DNA of 64,000 bases from Candidatus Poribacteria bacterium. Its GTDB lineage: Bacteria > Poribacteria > WGA-4E > WGA-3G. Below, one piece after another: positions 1 through 6,841 of this stretch. Under the pieces are notes generated by a model. That model ran no database searches and had not been told where the DNA came from. It was given only the letters and a program-made list of their open reading frames with translations. Made by a program: the position numbers and the translations under genes. Location: contig JAJDWA010000059.1 of NCBI GenBank assembly GCA_022825825.1, positions 54,764 to 118,763 on the forward strand. Direction: 5' to 3'. Every line of letters begins with the position of its first letter. Position 1 is the first letter of the stretch.

Positions 1-882
1 TATTGAGGTAAATTGCGGAAGTCCGCATATCCAAAGCGCATACTGAAGTGTCCGTAACCCACCCCTGCCCGTTTTTATATCAGGTTGATTAAGGTAGATG
101 GTATCCTCGGAGGCTTTGAAGGAATCTGCTTTTGATTGAAGGAGGTCTAATACAAGCGAAATATCGGATTTTTCAGAATAGACAGCTTTTCGGAATTTTT
201 CTGTCAGGGTCGCATCACCAGCGATAAACCGCATATCGATTAAGGCAGTCATGTCTTGGTAGTTCCATTTTGCAATATCTGCCATTGGACGGTAGATAAA
301 ACTAAACTCAAACCCAGGAATCACTAAATGGAGACTGTCAAAAAAGTCGTAGAACCAACGGACGAGTTCTAAAGTGCCCTCGTCATACACATCCTCAAGA
401 TCGACAGAAGAGGTATACACAACGTCAACATCTGAATAATAACAGAGTTCATTTCTACCATAACTTCCTACAGCATATAACGCAACATCAGGTGTCCACT
501 CGTCAGGAAGGTCATCTGAGAAATCACTGTAATCAACACCAGGTATCTTGAGAAGTTCTTCCACCTGTTTTGTGTATTCATCCTGAATTTGATAAGAAGC
601 GACTTCGTAAACTTTTTGGATAACGGCATCCCATATCTGTGTGTGCATAGAACATGCAGAAAACCCGCTATCTCCATCCAAGATACTGGCTTTGAGTCGC
701 TCCCGCTCAGATTGAATGAAAGCGGCTAATTGTTGTTGCAACACTTCTTGAGAGATATTTAAATTTGGAACGAATTGCGTAAGTCGGTTTTCGATCTGTA
801 TAGACATAGGTTTCAAGACAATTTCCTGTTCGTGAATAGCACAATGAACGTCAGGGGTTTTAACGTTTTCAGTTTTGTGCAT
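1..882 (-). CDS. glnD: GlnD-like nucleotidyltransferase, N-terminal part (cut by window edge)
   Basis: The reading frame stays open from ATG at 882 to base 1 (294 codons with no stop), so the C-terminal part lies outside the window. Around residue 130 it has GSYGRNELCYYSDVDV, the nucleotidyltransferase signature (GSxxR...SDxD, whose Asp residues bind metal). Near the edge it has PDIKTGRGGLRTLQYALW, the conserved block that follows the catalytic domain in GlnD proteins. GlnD uridylylates and de-uridylylates PII proteins to report nitrogen status. Whether the C-terminal HD and ACT domains are present cannot be seen. The start is uncertain: no clear Shine-Dalgarno precedes 882, and an in-frame ATG 25 codons later (MSIQIENRL) is an alternative. 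It diverges from the PhyH gene at 1025. Confidence 0.8.
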   Translation of the reverse strand, partial: MHKTENVKTPDVHCAIHEQEIVLKPMSIQIENRLTQFVPNLNISQEVLQQQLAAFIQSERERLKASILDGDSGFSACSMHTQIWDAVIQKVYEVASYQIQDEYTKQVEELLKIPGVDYSDFSDDLPDEWTPDVALYAVGSYGRNELCYYSDVDVVYTSSVDLEDVYDEGTLELVRWFYDFFDSLHLVIPGFEFSFIYRPMADIAKWNYQDMTALIDMRFIAGDATLTEKFRKAVYSEKSDISLVLDLLQSKADSFKASEDTIYLNQPDIKTGRGGLRTLQYALWICGLPQFTSI

Positions 883-939
883 TATACATTTAATATGAAT
901 TAATGACAACATTTTTTAATTCCCGATTCATCTTTTTTC

Positions 940-968
940 TTGACACACTTTTTATCCATTGCTAATAT
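940..968 (+). promoter_or_regulatory. Sigma-70-type promoter for the PhyH/dehydrogenase unit
   Basis: TTGACA at 940-945 and TAATAT at 963-968 are separated by exactly 17 bases. This is the strongest promoter-like match upstream of the first plus-strand gene. Transcription should begin near 975, which leaves about 50 bases of leader before the ATG at 1025 and its GGAGAA ribosome site at 1012-1017. Confidence 0.7.
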
Positions 969-1024
969 GAAAAACGTTGGTAATCCAAATACATCAACCG
1001 TCATCAACATTGGAGAAATTACTC

Positions 1025-1813
1025 ATGAACGAAGAACAAAAATATCTATTTGATTTGACGGGATATATCATAGTTGAAAATGCACTTTCCACCGAAGAGG
1101 TTGAGCAGTGTAACGCAGCAATTGACCACCACATAGAACATCTCAGAGAACGTGAAAACTCTTTGACGGGTGGTTCAGAAGCACTTGCGGGGACAGCACA
1201 CCGCATGGATATGGGTGGCATGTTGGCATGGGAAAAGCCTTGGTGTGAGCCTTTTCGTGCGCTGCTGATACATCCAAATGTAAAACCGCACTTAGAGGAA
1301 ATTTTAGGCAAAAAATATAGGCTTGACCACGGACCGGGCTTAATCGCTATGGAAAACGGGACCGAAGGCGGCACGTTACACGGCGGCGGCATTGAACGCC
1401 CCAATTTTTCTGAGGCATATTTCTTCAAATATGGACGCATCTATACTGGCCTTACCGTTGTGGAGTATATGTTGGCAGACGAAGGTCCTGGTGACGGCGG
1501 TCTCGCGATCATTCCCGGCAGCCATAAAGCGAACCTTCCATGTCCAAGTAATATGAAACGGTACGAAAAATACCAGCACTTGGTGCATGAAGTCAACGCG
1601 AAGGCAGGCGATGCTGTTATCTTCACTGAAACCTTAACACACGGCACACTCCCGTGGAAAGCTTCACACCAACGGCGCGCACTGCTCTATAAGTTTAGTC
1701 CCGGTTTTCAGGCATATAGTGCGGGGGCACATCGTATTGAATATCCAGACTATATTGAAGACATGTCCCCCGAACAACGTGAAGTGATGGAAGCCCCACA
1801 CATAAGACATTAG
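1025..1813 (+). CDS. PhyH-family non-haem iron dioxygenase-like protein, HGG subfamily
   Basis: 262-residue protein of the phytanoyl-CoA dioxygenase (PhyH) superfamily, enzymes that normally use Fe(II) and 2-oxoglutarate to hydroxylate small molecules. Family marks are IIPGSHK (about 163-168), the distal TETLTH (H206) and R218, which would bind 2-oxoglutarate. At the place where His-x-Asp is expected the sequence reads LHGGG (H119-G120-G121), so the iron-binding Asp appears to be missing. This resembles a PhyH group common in planctomycetes and poribacteria whose substrates are unknown. The ATG at 1025 is chosen because GGAGAA lies 7 bases upstream. A dehydrogenase follows after 11 bases, so the two are probably co-transcribed. 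The paralogue at 61596-62402 has the same H119/G121/H206/R218 numbering. Confidence 0.85.
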   Translation: MNEEQKYLFDLTGYIIVENALSTEEVEQCNAAIDHHIEHLRERENSLTGGSEALAGTAHRMDMGGMLAWEKPWCEPFRALLIHPNVKPHLEEILGKKYRLDHGPGLIAMENGTEGGTLHGGGIERPNFSEAYFFKYGRIYTGLTVVEYMLADEGPGDGGLAIIPGSHKANLPCPSNMKRYEKYQHLVHEVNAKAGDAVIFTETLTHGTLPWKASHQRRALLYKFSPGFQAYSAGAHRIEYPDYIEDMSPEQREVMEAPHIRH

Positions 1814-1824
1814 CGGAGAATATT

Positions 1825-2772
1825 ATGGCAAACTTACAAGTTGCAGTTATCGGATGTGGCGGACGCGGACGCGGGCACATGCAAGTCCTTACTAAATTTG
1901 AAGATACCGACCTTGTTGCAGTCTGCGATACGGTAGAAAGTGCACGAAATAGTGCTGGCGACACGTTCAACGTCTCAAAACGTTATGACACGATCGAAGC
2001 ATTGCTGGACAATGAAACGCTTGATGCAGTTTTCGTTGCAACCCCAGCGCATCTTAACGCAGAAGCCGCTGCGCCGTGTTTAGAACGTGGAGTCAACACA
2101 CTGCTCGAAAAACCGCCTGGGATGAGCGTCACTGAAACAATCAATTTACGGGATACTGCCAAGAAAACCGGTGCAAAAGGGATGGTAGGTTGGAATCGCC
2201 GTTTTCATCCGATTATCGTGGAAGCAACGCAGCAAGTTAAAGCGCGCGGAAACGTCACTCAACTGGTTGGTGAATTTCATAAGAGCATCACACGTTTAGC
2301 AAAATCAGGTAGATTTCCCGAACATCTGATGGATAACATGTTTCTGGAAACACCTATCCACGCACTGGATACACTCCGCGCAATTGCCGAATCGGACGTT
2401 CAGGAGGTGCATAGTGTCGTCCAACGCACAATTTCGGATTACAAAGATGTTCACGCCGCCTTAATTCTCTTTGAGAACGGTTGTGTTGCGCAACTCATTG
2501 CCAATTACACTACAGATGCACGCCTTGAACGATATGAGATTCACGGCAGGGACATCTCGGCATATCTTGAAGGTGTTTCGCATGGAACGATTTTCTGTGA
2601 TGGCACACAGCATAAACTCACCGAACCAGGGAGTAGCGGCTCCGTTGAACAAAATAGGTATTTCCTTGATTGCGTTAAGTCTAATACTCCTGTTTCACTT
2701 CCTGCGGCTAACTTGGATGAAGCAGTAAAAACCATGCAACTCGCAGCGGATATTTTAAGTGAAATAAAGTAG
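1825..2772 (+). CDS. Gfo/Idh/MocA-family NAD(P)-dependent oxidoreductase
   Basis: 315-residue cytosolic dehydrogenase. The N-terminal Rossmann fold starts with AVIGCGGRGRGHM (about residues 7-19), and the family signature EKP is at 95-97, whose Lys takes part in hydride transfer. GWNRRFHP near residue 130 belongs to the catalytic half. The family oxidises or reduces sugars, inositols and related polyols; the substrate here cannot be read from sequence. GGAGAA at 1815-1820 precedes the ATG. The close spacing to the PhyH gene upstream suggests that both act on one substrate or on successive intermediates. Confidence 0.88.
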   Translation: MANLQVAVIGCGGRGRGHMQVLTKFEDTDLVAVCDTVESARNSAGDTFNVSKRYDTIEALLDNETLDAVFVATPAHLNAEAAAPCLERGVNTLLEKPPGMSVTETINLRDTAKKTGAKGMVGWNRRFHPIIVEATQQVKARGNVTQLVGEFHKSITRLAKSGRFPEHLMDNMFLETPIHALDTLRAIAESDVQEVHSVVQRTISDYKDVHAALILFENGCVAQLIANYTTDARLERYEIHGRDISAYLEGVSHGTIFCDGTQHKLTEPGSSGSVEQNRYFLDCVKSNTPVSLPAANLDEAVKTMQLAADILSEIK

Positions 2773-2889
2773 GCACAATTCTTGTATGCATACATTTAGT
2801 AACGTGAGTTTGATAATTAGATTGCGTCCAGTCCGTTAGGTAGAGCAGATGCGAAACCTTTATGCGTCAACTTAGCGGTCCACACCCCT

Positions 2890-2965
2890 GGTAGGCGCGT
2901 TTTCTAAACGCGCCGTCTGCTAATCTTCAGCACAGGGACAGGCGCGTTTCCAAAACGCGCCTACC
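2890..2965. repeat. Two palindromic GGTAGGCGCG repeats facing each other
   Basis: Copy one (2890-2914) is GGTAGGCGCG followed by a TTTTCTAAA loop region and CGCGCC, which folds back on itself. Copy two (2941-2965) is the same element in the opposite orientation, ending CGCGCCTACC. The pair can form either two small hairpins or one long foldback. The surrounding 2773-3034 is otherwise non-coding. Nearby 2863-2877 (TATGCGTCAACTTAG) resembles the motif bounding the repeat cluster at 6473-6703. Confidence 0.75.
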
Positions 2966-3034
2966 TTGGACTAATAAATCGGGCTTAAAAAGCGAACGGG
3001 ATTTATCAAACTCATGTTTTAATAGGAAACAACA

Positions 3035-3859
3035 ATGGCTACATTAGAACAACGACTGGAAGCATATAAAACTGATGGCTTCACTATTTTTGAAAAAGTG
3101 TTTGATGAAACACAGATGGAACTCTGGAAACAGAAGCACCAAGAACTTTCAGCAGCGCACAATGGGCAAACATGGTTCGGCAATACGCTTGAATTAGCAC
3201 CTGAACTGATGTGGCCCGCTGTCTCACACCCTACAATACTTGAATTTATAGAAAAGGTGATGGGACCCTTTGTGCAGTTGGACAACCTAACGCTTGCTGC
3301 GTTTCCCTCAATTGAGTCGGAAAAGGCGGAAGGCAGAGTTTCAGGATGGCATCGTGATCGGTGGGCGCATGTGCCTTTCACGGATGCGTATCATCGTCCG
3401 AATGCAATCAATGCTATCTCATACTTGCAAGACCTCACAGATGAATTTGGTCCGTTACGCGTGATTGTCGGTTCACACCGAAAACCGCTGACTATTGAAG
3501 ATGCTAACCGTGGAGTCCCACACCCCGATGAAACCATCATACACATGAAAGCAGGTGATGTCGTTATTACACATAACGGACTTGTCCATTCTGGCACACC
3601 AAATACTTCTGGGCGGTTACGCTACTTTTTCAGTATCTATTACAACTTGACGTGGCTCAAACACACCGATCATCACACCGGACCGCATACACAAAAACTG
3701 CTTGAAGAGGCAAGAGCTGCAAACAATCACCAACTGATGCGCCTCCTCGGTGTCGATGAGCAGTTACAACCGCGATGCAACTCTGGCTTTCTCCAATCTG
3801 ATGAAGAGCGATGGGGAGCATGGGCTGCTGCTGATCGCGCGGCAATAAAGGAGGAATAG
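3035..3859 (+). CDS. PhyH-family Fe(II)/2-oxoglutarate dioxygenase
   Basis: 274-residue dioxygenase with an intact metal triad: WHRD (H106, D108) and distal H185 in LVHSGTPN, followed by R194 for the 2-oxoglutarate carboxylate. VGSHRK (145-150) is the usual strand-turn marker. It most likely hydroxylates a small organic substrate in the cytosol; the substrate is unknown. AGGAAA at 3024-3029 precedes the ATG. It is followed three bases later by another PhyH gene of different sequence, so the two are co-transcribed but not a recent duplication. Both keep the full triad, unlike the gene at 1025. Confidence 0.88.
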   Translation: MATLEQRLEAYKTDGFTIFEKVFDETQMELWKQKHQELSAAHNGQTWFGNTLELAPELMWPAVSHPTILEFIEKVMGPFVQLDNLTLAAFPSIESEKAEGRVSGWHRDRWAHVPFTDAYHRPNAINAISYLQDLTDEFGPLRVIVGSHRKPLTIEDANRGVPHPDETIIHMKAGDVVITHNGLVHSGTPNTSGRLRYFFSIYYNLTWLKHTDHHTGPHTQKLLEEARAANNHQLMRLLGVDEQLQPRCNSGFLQSDEERWGAWAAADRAAIKEE

Positions 3860-3862
3860 ACG

Positions 3863-4609
3863 ATGGCTGAAGTTCCTGTAGTGCCACCTACGCTGAACGT
3901 TGAACTTGACCACCAACTGCAGCAAGAGGTCAATTTTTTCCTAAAATGGGGCTATCTTATTGTTGATGATGCCGCAACGCCTGAACAGATTGAGTCGTTG
4001 CGCAGCGCACTTGATGAAAGCTACGAACGGCACAATAAAAGCCAATTCATCGGCGAACTGCTTGAAGAGGACGATAGGTTTGCATTTCTGCTTGATAATC
4101 CGCCCGTGATGAAACGGATGGAAGCGATATTGGGGACATGTGTGCAGCTTCACAGCGCAACTGCCCGTATCGTCGAACCGGGAACGCCTGACCAAAACTG
4201 GCATCGCGATGGTCCATGGCCAGTTGACCCTTTTGGCACCCCCTATGGAAGTTTACCTGCCCAGATAAACTGCGGCTACTATCTTGATGAAGTGACTGAT
4301 GAAAAAGGACCAACAGTAGTGCAACCCGGCAGCCACAGAGCACCGTTCCGACCACCGCCAAGTCCAGTCCAGCTTCCTGATGAAAAGCGTGTGTTAGTTT
4401 CCCCAGGACAAGCAGTCATGTTTGATGGATGGACGTGGCATCGTGGTGCTGCTAACACATCTGCACAAAGCCGACGCGTCTGTCTTATGTGTTATCAGAA
4501 TGCCTGGATGAAATCTCGTGAACCGTTCAACGGCCCGCGCGTAACGAAACTTCGCGAAGAAGGCACACCGAAGCAGAAGCTGCTGCTCGGTGCAATTCCA
4601 AAATGGTAA
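3863..4609 (+). CDS. PhyH-family Fe(II)/2-oxoglutarate dioxygenase
   Basis: 248-residue dioxygenase with a canonical active site: NWHRDGPW gives H114 and D116, TWHRGAAN gives distal H193, and R204 follows at the expected distance. QPGSHRAP (154-161) is the family marker. The ATG sits 3 bases after the previous stop, and AAAGGAGGA at 3847-3855, inside the upstream gene, serves as its ribosome site, implying translational coupling. Predicted to hydroxylate an unidentified small molecule. The sulfatase-fold gene begins about 50 bases downstream on the same strand. Confidence 0.88.
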   Translation: MAEVPVVPPTLNVELDHQLQQEVNFFLKWGYLIVDDAATPEQIESLRSALDESYERHNKSQFIGELLEEDDRFAFLLDNPPVMKRMEAILGTCVQLHSATARIVEPGTPDQNWHRDGPWPVDPFGTPYGSLPAQINCGYYLDEVTDEKGPTVVQPGSHRAPFRPPPSPVQLPDEKRVLVSPGQAVMFDGWTWHRGAANTSAQSRRVCLMCYQNAWMKSREPFNGPRVTKLREEGTPKQKLLLGAIPKW

Positions 4610-4620
4610 GCAAAATAGTA

Positions 4621-4637
4621 GGCACAATCCTCGTGCC
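4621..4637. repeat. Small hairpin GGCAC-N7-GTGCC
   Basis: GGCAC at 4621-4625 and GTGCC at 4633-4637 form a short stem between two same-strand genes. A related sequence, AGTAGGCACAAT, occurs at about 2770 after another gene stop, and a tighter version is at 24423-24439. It may be a weak attenuator or a relic repeat. Confidence 0.4.
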
Positions 4638-4657
4638 GTAACTAACGGAGAATTTAT

Positions 4658-6112
4658 ATGAATATCGCTTATATTGTTATTGACACACTACGCTACGACC
4701 ACATCGGCGCAAATGGCAATGATTGGATAGAAACACCCAACATTGATAGGTTTGCATCTAAAGCATGGGCGTTTGATCGCGCTTTTTGCGCCAGTTTTCC
4801 GACTATCCCTTATCGGACCGATGTGATTACAAGCCAATACGGCGCACCTTTCCATCCGTGGAAACCGCTCAGACATGAACGGCAGACACTACCGTGGACC
4901 CTTGCACAACGTGGTTATGCCACACAACTTATTCACGACACACCCCATCTTGTCAATGGTGGACATAACTTCGATTGGCCCTTTCACGCATGGACATTTG
5001 TACGTGGTGCAGAAGTAGATCGGGACTGGATTATGGATACCGTCCCGTGGCCCGACAATTGGGTTAAAGAACCGCTCTTTGATTCCCTTGACGATAATGC
5101 GTTTCAATCAAATATGCTACGAAGTTACGCGCGTGCCAATCGCAATCGCAAAAAATTAGAGGATTGGAACTGTGCTAAACTTTTTAACACCGCCGCACAA
5201 TTCCTCAAAGACAATGCGAAGCGAGAGAATTTCTTTCTTTGGGTGGATTGCTTTGATCCGCATGAACCTTGGGATGCACCACCAGAATTCATGAAGAAAT
5301 ATGACAAACGTCCCGGCTACGATGGAAACATTGACCCTCGAAGTCTTGGCAGCAGGAATAAACCAAGCCTCTCTGATGAGGCGAGACAGCATATCAAGGC
5401 ACAATATTCCGCAAAGTTGACATGGATGGATCACTGCTTCGGACAATTCTTAGACGTGCTTGAATCTACTGGACTTGATAAGAATACTGCTGTCATTTTG
5501 ACGGGGGATCACGGCACAAATGTTGGGGAACGTGGATCGTTTGGCAAAGGGCAACCTGTACGTGAACAGGAGGGACACGTCCCGCTCTTTGTCCGTTTGC
5601 CAGAAGGCGATGCAGGACGCAGCAACGTTATCGTTCAACCGCAGGATTTCTTCCCGACAATTTTGAGTATACTTGGTGAAGATTACCCCGAAGGCATTGT
5701 CGGACACGATTTTCTAACGCCTGCACGTGAAGGAAAATCCGGCGAAAGAGAACTGGCACTATCAGGTGGGAGTGTTGAGAGATGGAAACAAGCATCAAAT
5801 AAGGAAAAATTTGTCCTCTTTACCGCTTTCGACCAAGATTGGAGCTTAGAGGTTGCCACGAAACCTGAAAATTCAAAGCTTGTCAGACTTGGTGAATTAG
5901 AATATGTTCAGGATCAGCATCAGAATATTGTTGCAAAATTGCACGCTGCCGCTGTTGATGAAATAGAACGTCGTGGGACTGACCCCGCACTTATCGCCTG
6001 GCTCCGAAGTGGTGGTGAGAGTGCGTTTCCCGAAGATCCCAATTATTGGGATGGGCACCCTGGACCAGCGGGGTTCCGCCCCTATTTTGGAAAACTCTAC
6101 TCAGGTGAGTAG
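4658..6112 (+). CDS. Sulfatase-fold hydrolase with Thr at the nucleophile position
   Basis: 484-residue member of the alkaline phosphatase/sulfatase superfamily. N-terminal VIDTLRYDH supplies metal ligands (D9 region), and LTGDHG supplies D284 and H285. DPHEPW (200-205) is typical of the sulfatase fold. The position that should be Cys or Ser in the C/S-x-P-x-R formylglycine motif is Thr: T49-I-P-Y-R53. Sulfatase maturation needs Cys or Ser, so this protein probably cannot form formylglycine. Thr nucleophiles are known in superfamily phosphodiesterases and phosphonoacetate hydrolase. No signal peptide is visible, so it should act in the cytosol. GGAGAA precedes the ATG. It follows two PhyH genes in the same orientation. 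Confidence 0.82.
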   Translation: MNIAYIVIDTLRYDHIGANGNDWIETPNIDRFASKAWAFDRAFCASFPTIPYRTDVITSQYGAPFHPWKPLRHERQTLPWTLAQRGYATQLIHDTPHLVNGGHNFDWPFHAWTFVRGAEVDRDWIMDTVPWPDNWVKEPLFDSLDDNAFQSNMLRSYARANRNRKKLEDWNCAKLFNTAAQFLKDNAKRENFFLWVDCFDPHEPWDAPPEFMKKYDKRPGYDGNIDPRSLGSRNKPSLSDEARQHIKAQYSAKLTWMDHCFGQFLDVLESTGLDKNTAVILTGDHGTNVGERGSFGKGQPVREQEGHVPLFVRLPEGDAGRSNVIVQPQDFFPTILSILGEDYPEGIVGHDFLTPAREGKSGERELALSGGSVERWKQASNKEKFVLFTAFDQDWSLEVATKPENSKLVRLGELEYVQDQHQNIVAKLHAAAVDEIERRGTDPALIAWLRSGGESAFPEDPNYWDGHPGPAGFRPYFGKLYSGE

Positions 6113-6153
6113 CAGCTATCTAACATTATCGCATCAATATAGGAGAATTGGCA

Positions 6154-6384
6154 ATGCCGAAAACAGACTTAAAACAACAAGTTCTGATGTTGATCGAGCA
6201 ATTCCCTACTGAAAAACTCAGTGCTGCTATTGATTATCTGACCTACCTGTACGACAAGGAAGCATGGGATGCTACACATGAATTGACAAGCAATCCTGAA
6301 ATCGTGGAAAGTTTAGAACGTGCTAAAGCTGATGAAAAAGCAGGTAGACTCAAAAGCTGGAACGATGTTAGACATGACGTTTAA
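6154..6384 (+). CDS. Small antitoxin-like protein without a partner toxin
   Basis: 76-residue protein starting at ATG 6154, eight bases after AGGAG (6141-6145). The N-terminal half is helical (VLMLIEQFPTEKLSAAIDYL) and the C-terminus ends GRLKSWNDVRHDV, a pattern common in antitoxins of RelE/ParE-type systems, where this tail binds the toxin. No toxin-like reading frame is found in the 450 bases downstream, and the gene upstream is the hydrolase. It may be an orphan antitoxin, or act on a toxin encoded elsewhere. The family assignment rests on pattern only. Confidence 0.65.
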   Translation: MPKTDLKQQVLMLIEQFPTEKLSAAIDYLTYLYDKEAWDATHELTSNPEIVESLERAKADEKAGRLKSWNDVRHDV

Positions 6385-6446
6385 AACTGATTCAACGCAC
6401 TTAACATGAAAATAAAAATAGATTCGGTAATTTAGTAGAGAAGTCC

Positions 6447-6468
6447 GGTGCGGTTAGGAAACCACACC
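6447..6468. repeat. Palindromic repeat GGTGCGGTTAGGAAACCACACC
   Basis: A 22-base near-perfect palindrome (arms GGTGYGGTT, loop TCCT, read from the minus strand). It is the same fold as the elements at 24283-24303, 49657-49682 and 2890-2965, and belongs to the dispersed repeat family of this genome. Confidence 0.7.
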
Positions 6469-6472
6469 ATAG

Positions 6473-6703
6473 GCGTCAATTTAAGGGATAAATCCGTTGT
6501 AACCATGTCTCCAGTCCCGTAGGGACGATATGTTTATAGGTATGAGATATATATATAGGTCTTTAGTCCCGTAGGGACGATATGTAAAAAATATGTCTTT
6601 GTTGGACACATGTCGTCCCTACGGGACTAAATATGAGACAGTCTCAATGATGATGGGTATTGAACTATGTTCAAAAAATGCAATCGTTTTCTTAAATTGA
6701 CGC
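6473..6703. repeat. Composite repeat: three AGTCCCGTAGGGACGATATG units inside a 13-bp inverted repeat
   Basis: The gap 6385-6841 holds no gene. GCGTCAATTTAAG at 6473-6485 is mirrored by CTTAAATTGACGC at 6691-6703. Inside are two direct copies of a 20-base unit (6513-6532, 6565-6584) and a third in reverse (6609-6628, one mismatch). Each unit contains the perfect palindrome GTCCCGTAGGGAC. Copies two and three can pair into a stem of about 20 bp. The layout looks like a non-autonomous mobile element or a structured non-coding element rather than a CRISPR. Confidence 0.7.
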
Positions 6704-6707
6704 ATAA

Positions 6708-6763
6708 GGGTATGTCAGAATACGCGTATGGTATTCTGAATTGGTTAGGAAACCACACCTACC
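6708..6763 (-). repeat. 56-bp dispersed repeat, copy 1
   Basis: Read on the minus strand this matches 24283-24338 at 53 of 56 positions by eye, including the GGTTTCCTAACCAATTCAGA core and the CGCGTATTCTGACATACCC end. It abuts the composite repeat at 6473-6703 and ends 78 bases before the next gene. Confidence 0.8.
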
Positions 6764-6841
6764 GGGATTGGAACAATTAGAATTACCGAATTTAAAAATT
6801 AATCTTCATCAAAGTTCACCTACAAGGAATTGGAGAAAAAC

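Noticed and set aside
977..1024. Upstream TTG start that would extend the PhyH protein at 1025 by 16 residues
   Set aside because: The promoter -10 ends at 968, so 977 would sit at the transcription start. GGAGAA is spaced for ATG 1025, and family members start near this Met.
994..1440. 148-codon minus-strand frame inside the PhyH gene
   Set aside because: Exact antisense of a well-supported gene, with no ribosome site or family match.
6513..6628. Possible short CRISPR array from three GTCCCGTAGGGAC units
   Set aside because: Only three units, one inverted, unequal spacing (32 and 24 bases), and no cas genes in the window.
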